Below, one piece after another: positions 1-10,184 of a DNA stretch of 64,000 nt; position 1 is the first letter of the stretch; every line of letters begins with the position of its first letter. This stretch comes from Geobacillus stearothermophilus ATCC 12980. Its GTDB lineage: Bacteria; Bacillota; Bacilli; Bacillales; Anoxybacillaceae. Made by a program: the position numbers and the translations under genes. The stretch is from positions 1,569,501 to 1,633,500 of the forward strand of contig NZ_CP128494.1 in NCBI RefSeq assembly GCF_030369615.1, written 5' to 3'. The notes under the pieces were generated by a model. It searched no databases and had not been told where the DNA came from. It saw only the letters and a program-made list of their open reading frames with translations.

Positions 1-1130
1 GCGAACGCGCCTTCATTTTGCAAGAAAACGAAAAAGATATGGCCCAAGGCCGCGAGCAAGGGCTGTCACCGGCTCTGCTCGACCGGCTGCAGCTCACCGA
101 CAAACGAATGGATCAAATCATCGACGGCGTCCGCCAAGTCGCCTCGCTGCCTGACCCGGTCGGAGAAATCATCGCAGAGTGGACGCGGCCGAACGGGCTT
201 CGCATCCAAACGGTGCGCGTGCCGCTTGGGGTCATTGGCATGGTGTACGAAGCGCGCCCGAACGTGACGGTCGATGCGGCGAGCCTTTGCTTGAAAACGG
301 GCAACGCGGTTTTGCTTCGCGGCAGCACATCAGCGCTTCATTCGAACAAAGCGCTCGTTCGCGTCATGAAAGAAGCGCTCCGCACGACGACCGTTCCGGA
401 AACGGCGATTGAACTGCTCGAAGACACGAGCCGGGAAACGGCGCAGCGTATGTTCCGTCTCAACAACTACTTGGATGTGCTCATCCCGCGCGGCGGAGCC
501 GGGCTCATCCGCTCGGTCGTCGAAAACGCCACCGTGCCGGTGCTTGAGACCGGCGTCGGCAACTGTCATATGTTCATCGACGAATCAGCCGAGCGGCAAA
601 TGGCGATCAACATCGTCCTGAACGCCAAATTGCAGCGTCCGTCCGTCTGCAACGCCATCGAAACGGTGCTCATCCATGAGCGTTGGCCATATGCCGCCGA
701 CTTGCTTGAGGCGCTGCACGCCCGCGGTGTGGAGCTGCGCGGCGACGACCGCCTCGCGTCATCGCACCCGTTCATCAAACCGGCGACGGAAGACGACTGG
801 CATGCGGAATATTTGGCGCCGATTTTAGCGGTTAAGCTCGTTGCCGATGTCGATGAGGCGATTGCCCATATCCGCCGCTACGGGACGAAGCACTCAGAAG
901 CGATCATCACCGAAAACGAAGCGAACGTCCGCCGCTTTTTCCAAGCGGTCGACGCGGCGGTCTTGTACCATAACGCCTCCACCCGCTTCACGGACGGCGA
1001 ACAGTTCGGCTACGGAGCGGAAATCGGCATCAGCACGCAAAAGCTGCACGCCCGCGGTCCGATGGGGCTTGTCGCCATCACGACAACGAAATCGCTCGTG
1101 TACGGGACGGGGCAAATTCGGGAGTCATAA
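1..1130 (+). CDS. proA: Gamma-glutamyl phosphate reductase ProA, 5'-truncated by the window edge
   Basis: Cytosolic NADPH-dependent reduction of gamma-glutamyl phosphate to glutamate-5-semialdehyde, the second step of proline synthesis. The open frame continues upstream of position 18 to the window edge ([12 protein letters not shown]), so the first visible TTG at 18 is not the real start. About 376 residues are visible of a family length near 415. The catalytic cysteine lies in the ETGVGNCH motif near 566, and the C-terminal block with HNASTRF and GAEIGIST is typical of ProA. The upstream partner proB would lie outside the window. A strong hairpin follows the stop. Confidence 0.95.
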   Translation, partial: ERAFILQENEKDMAQGREQGLSPALLDRLQLTDKRMDQIIDGVRQVASLPDPVGEIIAEWTRPNGLRIQTVRVPLGVIGMVYEARPNVTVDAASLCLKTGNAVLLRGSTSALHSNKALVRVMKEALRTTTVPETAIELLEDTSRETAQRMFRLNNYLDVLIPRGGAGLIRSVVENATVPVLETGVGNCHMFIDESAERQMAINIVLNAKLQRPSVCNAIETVLIHERWPYAADLLEALHARGVELRGDDRLASSHPFIKPATEDDWHAEYLAPILAVKLVADVDEAIAHIRRYGTKHSEAIITENEANVRRFFQAVDAAVLYHNASTRFTDGEQFGYGAEIGISTQKLHARGPMGLVAITTTKSLVYGTGQIRES

Positions 1131-1180
1131 CGATGGCTGCAACGAAGACGGCTTCCTTTTTCACTAAGTTTCTAAAGCAT

Positions 1181-1229
1181 AAAACGATCCGGACCCAACG
1201 CATGGCTTCCGGATCGTTTTCTTATTTTT
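1181..1229. terminator. Bidirectional intrinsic terminator between proA and the GtrA-like gene
   Basis: A perfect 13-bp stem (1181-1193 with 1208-1220, arms AAAACGATCCGGA and its complement) with a 14-nt loop. It has a T-rich tail on the plus side and an A-run that gives a T tail on the minus side. It sits between convergent genes. Confidence 0.85.
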
Positions 1230-1626
1230 CCATTTCCACAAACACCCAATAGCGGCTGCCGATAAAGTTCACCGCCATCCCGGCGATTGTCGCCGCCAGT
1301 TTCGCCAGCCAGAGCGATGCAAACCGTTCCGCGGCCAGCAAAACGGCAAGCGATGCACCGAACGACAGCCCGTTGACGACAAGAAAGCGCAAAACTTCCT
1401 TTATATTGGCTTTCCGTTTGACTTGAAACGTCCAACGCCGATTCCAAATGTAGCTGTTCGCCATCCCGGCGCCGTAGGCAATGGCTTGGGCAACCGCCGC
1501 CTTAGCGCCTGCAGCAGTCAACAAAAAAAAGACGGCGAAGTCCACCGCGGTATTGCTCACCCCAACGAGGCCAAACCGCCATACGGCTTGTTTTTCTTTA
1601 CGGAATATACGAAGGCTTTCGTTCAT
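1222..1626 (-). CDS. GtrA-like integral membrane protein
   Basis: Small membrane protein of the GtrA/DPMS family, which is linked to flipping or transfer of polyprenyl-phosphate sugars for cell-surface glycans. About 134 residues with four predicted hydrophobic segments; the family signature is seen as RFGLVGVSNTAVDF near the N-terminus and YIWNRRWTF in the middle. I chose the ATG at 1626 because GGGGAG lies about 12 nt upstream; an in-frame ATG also exists at 1653. It overlaps the 3' end of the preceding glycosyltransferase remnant by 29 bp, which suggests translational coupling in the former operon. It appears intact although its upstream partners are broken. Confidence 0.8.
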   Translation of the reverse strand: MNESLRIFRKEKQAVWRFGLVGVSNTAVDFAVFFLLTAAGAKAAVAQAIAYGAGMANSYIWNRRWTFQVKRKANIKEVLRFLVVNGLSFGASLAVLLAAERFASLWLAKLAATIAGMAVNFIGSRYWVFVEMEK

Positions 1627-2105
1627 GTTTCGTTCCGACTCCCCACGTTTCATTGACAATATAGAGCGGACGCTCTTTCACTTCATCGTAAATCCGGCCG
1701 ATATATTCGCCAATCGCGCCGAGCATGAGCAGTGTCACCCCGTTGCCAAGCAGCACGGCCATCAACAATGACGCCCAGCCAGCGACCGTTGAATGAGCAA
1801 ACCATTTAAGATAAAGGACAACGAGCATCTCTACCACACTGGCCGCCGACAACAAGAACCCAAGCCAACTCGCCAGCTTCAGCGGCTTGTATGAAAACGA
1901 GGTGATGCCATCAAACGAAAACCGAATCATCTTTTTGAGCGGGTATTTCGTCTCGCCGGCGAAACGCGGCTCCCGCTCGTATTCAACCGCCGTCTGCCGG
2001 AAGCCGACCCAACTTACCAGCCCCCGAACAAACCGGCTTCGCTCTCTCATATAGCGTAACTGATCGCACACTTTCCGGTCAATAGCAGGAAAACACGAAG
2101 CTTGC
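1598..2105 (-). pseudogene. C-terminal fragment of a GT2 polyprenyl-phosphate glycosyltransferase
   Basis: The last ~165 residues of a family-2 glycosyltransferase of the kind that transfers a sugar to undecaprenyl phosphate (YkcC/GtrB-like; usual length about 310-330). Visible parts are the conserved IDRKV segment near 2080, the block RFVRGLVSWVGF, then two transmembrane segments and the terminal IGEYIGRIYDEVKERP motif. The catalytic N-terminal domain with its DxD motif is absent: upstream of about 2105 the sequence switches to a remnant of a different glycosyltransferase. A GTG at 2071 opens the frame but has no sensible ribosome site, so I treat this as a deletion remnant. Confidence 0.8.
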
Positions 2106-2116
2106 CCAGCGCGCCG

Positions 2117-2263
2117 CTATCCGCCCGCCCACGGCTTGACGATCACGTACATCATCCACGTCGAGGCAACCCCCGCCAACGCTTCCGGAAGAAGCACGCT
2201 AAAATCGCTCACTCCGAACACTTTCACGCTCAACGCCTGCAGCCAAAGCGCCGCCGGCACTTT
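2117..2263 (-). pseudogene. Remnant of a GT39 (PMT/ArnT-like) glycosyltransferase
   Basis: A 48-codon open stretch ending in TAG at 2117-2119. It reads LWLQALSVKVFGVSDFSVLL and then PEALAGVASTWMMYVIVK, the conserved early region of PMT-like membrane glycosyltransferases (YkcB type: KPP..LWLQAL..K.FG.S..S..LP.ALAG). The usual KPP is degraded to KVP. Everything before and after this segment is missing. In Bacillaceae such genes usually sit beside the GT2 gene that forms the next remnant, which supports the assignment. Short, so moderate confidence. Confidence 0.65.
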
Positions 2264-2363
2264 CCTGCTTGACGATCGGTTTGGCTTCTGCCTTCTGTTG
2301 TTTGAACAGGCGCCTGCTTTGATGAATGATCATGATGTCGAGAGGAGGCAAGCCCTTTTCTTT

Positions 2364-5300
2364 TTATTCCACTCCCTGCTGCTTTGCGATGTCCACGCGT
2401 GAAAACGCCTCTTTCATCACCTCATACGACTGCTTCAGCCGCTCATGATAGCGCGGCGCCTCCCACACCGGCCACGTGTACTCATAAAATCGCGCGGCCG
2501 GCAGCACATTCCCGTTCATCGCCGGGAAAGAAAACGAATCGTCTCCATCCTCAACGTACAAACCAAGACGAATGCCTTCAACGATGACACGGCTTTTGAG
2601 CCCGCCTTTCGACCACATGTCGCCCATCACCTCGCGCCGGCTCGGATCGGTCACGTTCAAAAGCGCCCATGGCAGGCGGATTTCGTACATATCGCCATCG
2701 CGGCTGACGCTGATATCCGTGAGTGAATCGTATGCCTCATCGTCGGGTTGGCCGTGCCAAACCGCAACACCCCTGTTTCATATGAGTCGAACGGCACAGC
2801 CTTGCCGCGGACTTCCTCCAATTTTTTGTTCAACGTCAGGCGAATCGGGTGGTAGACACCGTTATCTTTGCGATTGGCGTACGGGGCCGCCGGCATCATA
2901 TGCAGCTCTTTTCCGTAATGGAAGTAAAACGTGTCATAGTAGCTGTCGACAAGCAGCCGGGCGCTCTGTTCTCCATGAATGACCAAGGCAAAGTCAATTC
3001 CCGCTGTCCGGACGCCAGACAGGCCGGGCAGGAGCGATTGCCCTTGGTTCGGAATCGTGTCAAACGCCATGTAGACCGTCGTCCGATCGGTGATGCGTCC
3101 GCTGTCAAGCCGCACATACAAATACCCTTCATCGCTTGTGACGTACAGCGCCCGCTTGCCCTCTGTCCAAGCCGGCCGGATTCCGTTGAATGTCCAATCG
3201 TCTTTTCGGCCGTCGACCTTCATCATCGCGGCTGCGCTTGGACCTGGCTCAAACCGAAGCAATCCAAATTGTTGTTCGTTCGTCTGCACGTTCAGCCAAA
3301 ACGGGCGGCGGTCCCGGTTGTCATAATCCATTGTGTTCCATGTCCGCTTGAACCATTCATCCTGCCAGGAAAACAACAGCCCTCCCGCCATCCACTCATG
3401 GACGATGTCCTCAAACAACTCCCGGTCGATCGTTCCTTGTTCTTGTTCCGACAAAAACCCCTGATTTTTCCCGTATACATTTCGATGCGCCATGCCGCGC
3501 GAAGAAGGAACGCCAAATTCAGCGACCAAAATCGGCATCCGGTGCGCCGCCTTCATGTCATGCAAGTAGGCGGCATAGCTGTTCTGCTCGCCGCGTTGGT
3601 CAACATAGCTGACGTATTTTTCCTCACGATTCAAAAAGTCAGGGTAATACGGATAAATATGGTATGACGCAAACAGCCCGGCCTGCAGCTCGTCAGTGGC
3701 GTACATGACATTCGGGTTGACGGAAACAAAATCTTCTTTCACAAACGGTTCGGCCGGATGGCGGAGGAGGTCGGTCGTCACCCAATTCGTAAAACTGACC
3801 GGCCGCTGCCAGCCGTATGTTTCCGTTTCATACGCCACCGCTTCGTCGATCATACGGGCCAGCCATGCCTCAAACGGGCTGGCTCCTTTCGTGTATACGT
3901 ATTTGCCGCGGTAGTCGCCCTGCTTCGGGTGTTTTTCGTTCGTCGCCGCCACAACGTCCGGATCCCACTCGACACCGAAAATCCAGCCGAGAACATACGG
4001 AGAAAGGTCGTATCGGTACATCCCGCCGGCATGCCCAGGCCGTTTTGCAATGCGGGCCTTGCCATGAACGAGGTCAATCGTACGGCGAATGTCCGTGCGA
4101 AACGCCTCACTCACCTCAGGCGCCCACACATCCTTCGTCCGCAGCATCGTCCTTTCATCGATCCAGACGCCATGGAACAAATAAAGCGGCTGCTTCGCTA
4201 TTTGGTTGTACTCGTAAAGCGCCTCGTAAAACGCCGGCGGATGGATCGTATAGACGCGGATGGCATTCGCCCCCATCGCCCCGATGTACTGCAGCCAGCG
4301 GAAATATTCTTCCTTCGTAATCTTCACCTCTCCCGGAAACGCGCCGGGTTTGCTGATGCCGAGGTTGACTCCTTTGATGAGCAGCGGCTCCCATCTCCCG
4401 TTGCGGTATACTTGCAAATAGTCGCGCCCGACCGTTCCCGCCAAGCGGACGCCGCTTTGTTCCACCGTTTGAACGGCGTCCTGCAGCTTGCCATCTTCCT
4501 TATATGCCTTGATTTCCCGCAAAATCGCTTTCATCATCGGCACGTACGCCTTCCAGTAAAAGGCCGCGCCGTTGTCCGAGCGGCCGTCCTCCGTCCATTT
4601 GCGCCATACATCCAGCCCCACGGTCTGATAAACGGAAGGCAGTTCCCCTTGATCAGCGTAATCGCCGCAAAAGTAATACGACTGATACGTCTTTGTCTCA
4701 TAGCGGACAACGGCCGGAAAGGAAAACGGCAGCCCGATCGCCCGCAGCTTCTCTTTCCCGCGCTCAGACAGCGACAGCGTGTACGTTGCGAGCACCATGC
4801 GCTCATCAAGCGGCTTGACGATGTCAAACCAATACGAATACGATGTGCGCATCTTGCCGCCCCAACGGGCTTCCCCCGCTTTTGTGGAGGAAAACATGAC
4901 GCCACCGCCGCCAAGGTCGCGCCGATCGAGGACAAGAAGCCGATCCGACTCATCGACCAACACCATACCCGGCCCGCGGAACGAAAACGCCTTTCCGTAT
5001 TGCGCTTTGTAGTTTTCTTTCACCCACACTGGCACTTCCTGGCTGTTCAAATCAGGAAAATAACGGCCGATCCAGCCGGTCCACTCAAGGCCGAACAGCT
5101 GGGCAAACGAGGCGCGCACTTCTTTTTCTGTCGGATGGGCCATCGAATTGAACTCGGCGATCAACGTTTTCCCGCCTTGGCGGGCAAACCGCCAAAGCGA
5201 CTCCATCTCCTGCCGCTCAAGCCCGCCGTACACTTTCGCCCGCGCGCCGTCCGTTTGCTTGTGGACAAACTCTTCCTCATATACCCCATATGTGTCAACG

Positions 5301-5617
5301 ATATAGACCGCATCGTACCGTGCCATCTCCTTTGGCAGCGGCCGCACCTCGTACGTTTCATCCTGTTTCGGCGCAAACCCGGCGTAATCGCGCGCAGCTT
5401 TGTATCGCTTTCCGTTGCCGTGGACGTATTTTTGCTGATTCAAGACCCAAACGAGCCCTTGATGCTCGTGATACGACCGATCGGGCACCGTTTTGTCGAC
5501 AATGAGCAAATCAAGCTTTGTTTCTGGTTTCAGCCACCAAAGCCAATAGGGCGCGAACAGAACCAGCACTGCCAAGACCATATACACATAAAGCCAGCTG
5601 AACACCCGCTTCTCCAT
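2364..5617 (-). pseudogene. Membrane-anchored glycoside-hydrolase-like protein, frameshifted near its 3' end
   Basis: Large protein (about 1,080 residues when repaired) with one N-terminal transmembrane anchor (WLYVYMVLAVLVLFAPYWLWW). A long extracellular part includes a segment resembling a TIM-barrel glycosidase: LIKGVNLGISKPG, NAIRVYTIHPPAFYEAL, GWIFGVEWDP and ILVAEFGVPSSRG with a candidate catalytic glutamate. The C-terminal part looks like a beta-sandwich. At 2745-2747 one C is missing from a C-run on the coding strand. The 986-residue frame then ends in junk at 2657, while the true tail (DEAYDSLTDISVSRDGD... to KQQGVE) continues in another frame to 2364. Probably exported to modify surface polysaccharide made by the neighbouring glycosyltransferases; substrate unknown. 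A sequencing error would restore the gene. Confidence 0.7.
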
Positions 5618-5779
5618 CTCCCCACTCTCTCAATCTTTCACCTATTTCCCCTATTTATAACACACGAAACGATTGTCCGGCAAGAACAGGCGGATGCGGC
5701 ATTCGAAATTTCTTTTTTGGTCAACCGAAGTCCATTTCCAATCAAGTGGCGGCAACCCTTGCCAATGAGGAAATCAAAA

Positions 5780-5809
5780 AAGCAAGCCCCTTTGCCTAGG
5801 AGCTTGCTT
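5780..5809 (-). terminator. Intrinsic terminator downstream of aroK
   Basis: An 8-bp stem AAGCAAGC (5780-5787) pairs with 5802-5809; on the minus strand a T-run follows. The rest of 5618-5827 holds only the untranslated region ahead of the glycosidase-like gene, with an AT-rich stretch around 5645-5660 that could be its promoter. Confidence 0.7.
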
Positions 5810-5827
5810 GCCCGCGGCTAAATCCTC

Positions 5828-6394
5828 TCAACGGTTCGGCTCGTACACATCCCATGTCCATTTAATCGACTGAACAATTTGGTCCGCCGCCTGTTCAGCC
5901 TCGAGCTCATTGATAATGACGCGGGAATGATGGAGCGCATAGGCTGATTGGCGCTGGAAAAAGAGCTGCTCCACTTCTTCCAACGTTTTGTTTTTCAACA
6001 CCGGCCGGCTGTCGGCAATAAGCGGCAGCCGCTCTTCCTTCCAATGCTCCCACGACAAGTCAAGGAAAAAGACGATGCCGTGGGCCAAACAGGCGCGCCG
6101 CACGTCTTCCTGCAAATACGCACCGCCGCCAAGCGAAAGGATTTTCAACCTCGTATTCGTACATAAATCAACGATCAGCTCCCGCTCAACCTGCCGAAAA
6201 TACGCTTCCCCTTTTTGCGCGAACATCTCCGGAATCGACATCCCGTGCCGCCGCTCGATTTCCGCATCGACATCGATAAAGTCGCGGTATAACTTCTTTG
6301 CCACGAGCTGCCCGATCGTTGTTTTCCCCGCTCCCATAAAGCCGATCAAAATGATATTTCGCTCGCGAAGCGGGATGACCGTCTGCCTCTCCAC
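5828..6394 (-). CDS. aroK: Shikimate kinase
   Basis: Cytosolic ATP-dependent phosphorylation of shikimate to shikimate-3-phosphate (aromatic amino-acid pathway). 188 residues, the family's normal size. Seen: Walker A GFMGAGKTT near residue 19, the substrate-binding DVD of FIDVDAEIE, the SLGGGA motif, and the lid region with RLPLIADSRP. Start is a GTG with GAGGTGA about 7 nt upstream. The gene starts 6 bp after the stop of the lacI-type gene, so the two were probably cotranscribed. An aroD homologue lies 2 kb upstream on the same strand. A gluconate-kinase role is less likely because the GGGA shikimate motif is present. Confidence 0.88.
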   Translation of the reverse strand: MERQTVIPLRERNIILIGFMGAGKTTIGQLVAKKLYRDFIDVDAEIERRHGMSIPEMFAQKGEAYFRQVERELIVDLCTNTRLKILSLGGGAYLQEDVRRACLAHGIVFFLDLSWEHWKEERLPLIADSRPVLKNKTLEEVEQLFFQRQSAYALHHSRVIINELEAEQAADQIVQSIKWTWDVYEPNR

Positions 6395-6400
6395 GCTGCT

Positions 6401-7438
6401 TCACCTCTTTTCCTCTCTCTTCCCAGAAGACTGGCGAATGACAAGCTCTGGATGCAAAATCGTCCGTTTCGGTGCACTCGCATCCCCTTTCATGCGTTCA
6501 TGCAGCTGCTTGGCCGCATAGGCGCCGATCTTCTCAGGAAACGCGGCGACAGTTGTGAGCGGCGGCTGAAACAGCGCCGATTCTTGAATATTGTCAAACC
6601 CGACGACCGCGATGTCGCGCCCTGGAACGATCCCTTCCTCTTTTAAGCCAAGCATCGCCCCAAACGCGACGACATCGTTGTAACAAAAGAGCGCTGTCGG
6701 CGGGTTCGGGTGCTGCAACAGGCGTTTGACCGCCATCCGCCCGCCTTGCCTTGTCGTCGCCGATGGCACAAGCAGCGTGTCATCCATCTCGATGCCCGCC
6801 GCACGCAACGCTTCACTGTACCCCGACCGGCGCGCTTTCCATACGGACGATTGCGGAGACCCACCGATAAAGGCGATGCGCCGATGGCCGCCTTCGAGCA
6901 AATGCTCGACCGCCATCCGCCCGCCGGCTATATTATCGATCCCAATATAATCAAACTGTCCGGCCGGAAGTTCATCACGGGCAAACAATACAACAGGAAT
7001 ATCCCACTGCCGCAGCCGCTCGAGCATCTCTGCCGAACATCCAGGAACCGGGCTCATGATCACACCGCCCACCCGATGCTCCAGCATCGTCGACAATAAG
7101 GCGTCTTGTTTTTCCGGCCGGTCAAACGTCGTGCCTAAAATGACCGTATATCCTTCCTGATCGAGCGCCTCATGGACGCCAACGAGCAATTCGAAAAAAA
7201 AACGGGTTGTCAAGTTCGGTGATAATAAGACCCACTGTCGACGAACGCTGCGAACGCAAATTGGCCGCCACGCGGTCATAGACGTAGCCAAGCTCTTTCA
7301 TCGCTTGGAGCACTTTTTTCTCGTTTCTTTCGAAATATTCGGACTCTCACGGACGACAAGAGAGGCGGGCGCCCGCGACACGCCGGCGTGTTTGGCGACT
7401 TGTTCGAGCGTCACGCGGGAACGCTTTTTATCTGACAC
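6401..7438 (-). pseudogene. LacI-family repressor with two homopolymer frameshifts
   Basis: Repressor with an N-terminal helix-turn-helix (SRVTLEQVAKHAGVSRAPAS) and a periplasmic-binding-protein-like ligand domain (GVIMSPVPGCSAE, AIFCYNDVVA-type segment ALFCYNDVVAFG, VVGFDNI). The best start is GTG at 7438, with AGGTGA 8 nt upstream. A run of six A residues at 7314-7319 (coding strand) is one short of what the KETRKKVLQAMKELGYV helix needs and leads straight to a TGA. A run of nine T residues at 7194-7202 is one too long at ELDNPFFFELL. The two changes cancel outside the 7203-7313 interval. Either the repressor is dead or these are sequencing errors. It would have controlled aroK and perhaps an adjacent sugar gene. 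Confidence 0.8.
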
Positions 7439-7611
7439 CGTTCGAATCACCTGCTTTACCGTCGCTTTCACCTATCAAAAGTATAAAGGCTGGCGGCAAG
7501 CAGTGTCAATGCAAGTCGTGGGCTACCGGGAAAACAAACTTCGAAACAAAAAACCCGGCAGCCTCGCACAAGGCAAGGAGCCGGGAAGACGGCAAGCCGC
7601 CGTTCGTTCAT

Positions 7612-8346
7612 TCATATGATCTCGTTTTCTCGCAGCCGCTCAATGTCTTCCTTGGACATGCCAAGCATCGTTTGCAAAATCTCTTCGGTATGCTCGCCTA
7701 AATCCGGAGCAGTGCGGCGGATGGCGCCTGGTGTTTTTTCGAATTTCGGCACAATGCCGGGCATTTTAATTTTGCTAAGGCGCGGATGGGCGACTTCGAT
7801 GATGTTTTCCCTTGCTTGGTAATGCGGATGCTCAAAAATATCTTTAATGCTCAAAATCGGGCTGACCGGCGGACGGTCCGGATACCCTTGCAAATACGTA
7901 AACCCGCTGAACGCCGTCGCCGGCGTGCCGAATCCGGCTTTCTCGCGAAACGGACCTGTTTGCCCGTAGCCCGAGACGCGAATCATCACCAGCTTCGGAT
8001 TGATCCGCTTCAGTTCTTCATATCCGCCGCCCCATTTTTCGAGCTTGCCGGGGCGGAAATTTTCGATGACAATATCGACGTGGCGGACAAGCTCTTTAAA
8101 AATATTCATTCCTTCTTCTTTGCGCAAATCCAACGTGAGCGACCGTTTATTGCGCGCCAGTCCGGGCCAGCGGAGCGGCTCCCCATCCTTGAACGGCCCG
8201 ACATGGCGGAGCGTATCCCCTTTTCCTGGCAATTCCACCTTGATGACATCGGCGCCAAAATCACCGAGCAAAACCGCCCCAAACGGCGCCGCGATCATTG
8301 TCGACACATCGAGCACTTTGACGCCTTCCAGCGGCAAACGCGCCAT
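7612..8346 (-). pseudogene. CaiB/BaiF family CoA-transferase with an in-frame internal deletion
   Basis: Class III CoA-transferase fold: moves CoA between carboxylic acids. Start is ATG 8346, with GGAGGAG 6 nt upstream (not the ATG 18 bp earlier). The N-terminal part is normal (PLEGVKVLDVSTMIAAPF, FGADVIKVE, RNKRSLTLDLR, ENFRPG, GYGQTGP). Near 7857 the sequence jumps from PDRPPVSP directly to ILSIKDIFEHPHYQARE, which belongs near the C-terminus. Only 244 residues remain of about 400, so roughly 150 residues are missing in frame, including the region that completes the interlocked dimer. Very probably inactive. Adjacent to aroD (24 bp) under the same likely IclR control. Confidence 0.8.
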
Positions 8347-8370
8347 GACAATCTCCTCCCCCATTTCGAT

Positions 8371-9144
8371 TTATTGTCCGTATGTCATGATGACCGACAA
8401 CGCGGTCCGGACGTCTTCAATCGGAATTTGCCCCGGCGCCGAGCTTTGCCGTCCGACTGCAAAGGTGACGGCAGAGCCGAACAATCCGCCTGCCAGGCGG
8501 GTGATGGCGCCCAATGCCCCCATCGACATCGTGATCAGCGGGATGTCCACCTCTTTTCGCGCTTCTTCCGTCGCCTGCAGCAGCGTGAGCACATCCCCCC
8601 GCGTTTTCGGCATCACAGCTGCTTTCGCGATGTCGGCGCCGCATTGTTCCGCTTGACGCATTTTCGCGACAAGCTCTTCCTTCGATGGCGTATGATCAAA
8701 ATTGTGGTAAGACAACACAAGGCGCACTCCATAGCGGCGCGTCAGCTCCCGGACGATCGGGATGCGCGGCCCATGGGCAAGCTCGTAATCAAGCAAATCG
8801 ATCGCCCCGCTTTCACAGACGGTTTCAAACAACCGAATCTTTTCCTCTTCCGTCAACGAAATCGGTTGCCCGCCTTCCTGTTCGGAACGAACCGTAAACA
8901 AAATCGGGATGTCTCCGGCAATCGCCCGCATCTTTCTCGATGTGGCCGCCACTTCCTGTTCGTCCCGAATCGCCTCGAAAAAGTCCGCCCTCCATTCAAT
9001 GAGATGCGGCTTTTTCTCCGTGATTTGCCTTGTTTCCTCCAACACTTGCTTCGCGTCCGCTCCGACGACCGGGGCGCAAATGCACGGTTCGTCTCCCCCG
9101 ATCAAGACATTGCGCACACGGACAGCACGCTTTGCAATCGCCAT
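8371..9144 (-). CDS. aroD: Type I 3-dehydroquinate dehydratase
   Basis: Dehydrates 3-dehydroquinate to 3-dehydroshikimate through a Schiff base; cytosolic. 257 residues, full length for the type I enzyme. Seen: the EWRAD motif near residue 50, the catalytic histidine in SYHNFDHT, the Schiff-base lysine in ADIAKAAVMP, and the C-terminal GQIPIEDV loop. Ribosome site AAGGGGGAG just upstream of ATG 9144. It follows the iclR-type gene by 12 bp and precedes the CaiB remnant, so this copy may belong to a quinate/shikimate catabolic unit and not the biosynthetic core; that is inference from context. Confidence 0.9.
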   Translation of the reverse strand: MAIAKRAVRVRNVLIGGDEPCICAPVVGADAKQVLEETRQITEKKPHLIEWRADFFEAIRDEQEVAATSRKMRAIAGDIPILFTVRSEQEGGQPISLTEEEKIRLFETVCESGAIDLLDYELAHGPRIPIVRELTRRYGVRLVLSYHNFDHTPSKEELVAKMRQAEQCGADIAKAAVMPKTRGDVLTLLQATEEARKEVDIPLITMSMGALGAITRLAGGLFGSAVTFAVGRQSSAPGQIPIEDVRTALSVIMTYGQ

Positions 9145-9156
9145 ATGCTCTCCCCC

Positions 9157-9915
9157 TTATGGTCGATAACCTAGTTTTTCGGAAATGGCTTGTGCTCCTT
9201 CTTTTACGAGCCTCTCGAACTGTTCCATCACTTCCCGTGTAAATCGATGCGCCGGCCCAGAGACGGACAAGCAGGCGCCCACTTCCCCGCGGATGTCGAA
9301 AATGGGCGCCGCAACGGCCGCAGAGCCGACTTCCCGTTCATCGACGCTGGATGCCACACCGCGCTCGCGAATCGCCTCAAGCTCCGCCGTCAGACGATCC
9401 AATCGTTCCTTTGTCGGCACTTGCGCAAAAATCCGCTCTTGAACTTCGGGCGATTGATAGGCCAACAATACTTTTCCCCCCGCCCCCGCCCAAAGCGGCA
9501 GCCGCTCGCCGATTCTCACCATATGGCGCAGCGCCTGAAGCCCCTCGCACTGTTCGACGCAAACGCGGGCATCTTGTTCCAGCACGTATAAGTTCACCGT
9601 CTCCCGCGTCTCGTCGCGCAGCCGCTCCATCACCGGCCGCGCGATTTCCCGCACTTTAATCGATTTGCCGGCAATATATCCTAAATAGTACAATCCTTGT
9701 CCAAGACGGTACTTTAACGTCTCCGGATCTTTGACGACCAAGCGGTTTTGCTCCAGCGTGGCGAGCAGGCGCGTCGTCGTCGATTTGGCGAGCGAAATCT
9801 TTTTCGCAATTTCCGTGAGTGATAGCTCTTGTTCCTCGAGGGTAAAACAATACAAGATGTCAATGGCCCGCTGCACCGTGCGCAAGCCGGCTTCGTGTTT
9901 TTTTTCTTCCTGCAC
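9157..9915 (-). CDS. IclR-family transcriptional regulator
   Basis: 252 residues. The N-terminal winged helix-turn-helix (VQRAIDILYCFT, LSLTEIAKKISLAKSTTTRLLATLEQ) is followed by the IclR effector domain (MVRIGERLPLWAGAGGKVLLA, GVASSVDEREVGSAAVAAPIFD, LSVSGPAHRFT). The start is a GTG or nearby codon behind AAGGGGGG. It heads the aroD/CaiB transcription unit. A 15-bp palindrome just upstream (9941-9955) is a good candidate for its own operator. A divergent promoter and a cut-off open frame lie on the other side, so it probably regulated a divergent pathway now destroyed by a transposon. Confidence 0.88.
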   Translation of the reverse strand: MQEEKKHEAGLRTVQRAIDILYCFTLEEQELSLTEIAKKISLAKSTTTRLLATLEQNRLVVKDPETLKYRLGQGLYYLGYIAGKSIKVREIARPVMERLRDETRETVNLYVLEQDARVCVEQCEGLQALRHMVRIGERLPLWAGAGGKVLLAYQSPEVQERIFAQVPTKERLDRLTAELEAIRERGVASSVDEREVGSAAVAAPIFDIRGEVGACLSVSGPAHRFTREVMEQFERLVKEGAQAISEKLGYRP

Positions 9916-9940
9916 CTGTTTGTTTCCCCCCTTCCTTATG

Positions 9941-9975
9941 TTCCGTTCAACGGAATTTCATTTCTTTCAGTGGAA
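9941..9975. promoter_or_regulatory. Candidate IclR operator region
   Basis: TTCCGTTCAACGGAA at 9941-9955 is a perfect two-arm palindrome with a 5-nt centre. TGGAAC follows at about 9971, giving a second outer inverted pair with GTTCC at 9940. Similar half-sites (TTCCGTTTAAA near 10227 and TGGAAC near 10256) recur in the divergent leader. IclR proteins bind TGGAA/TTCCA-type palindromes. The rest of 9976-10180 shows nothing recognisable. Confidence 0.5.
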
Positions 9976-10184
9976 CATTACTCCCATTTTAGCATCTTCA
10001 TTCACCGCCGTTCAAGCTTTTTTTCGCGTTTCTTTCCTTTTTGCTTTCAACAAGAGAAAGGGCGGCGAAGCCTTTTTTCATTTAAACGTCTGTGTGAAGG
10101 GACATATGCTGCGTTAGGCCTGTCTTCCTGCCCGTCCATTGTCTGAACGGATTGCATAAACAGTTCAAATTTTTCAGTAAGTTA

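Noticed and set aside
3758-5821. 687-codon open frame on the plus strand
   Set aside because: It lies exactly antisense to the glycosidase-like gene and shows no protein-like motifs; long antisense frames are expected here from codon bias.
7786-9174. 462-codon plus-strand open frame
   Set aside because: Antisense to the CaiB and aroD genes, whose motifs are clear on the minus strand.
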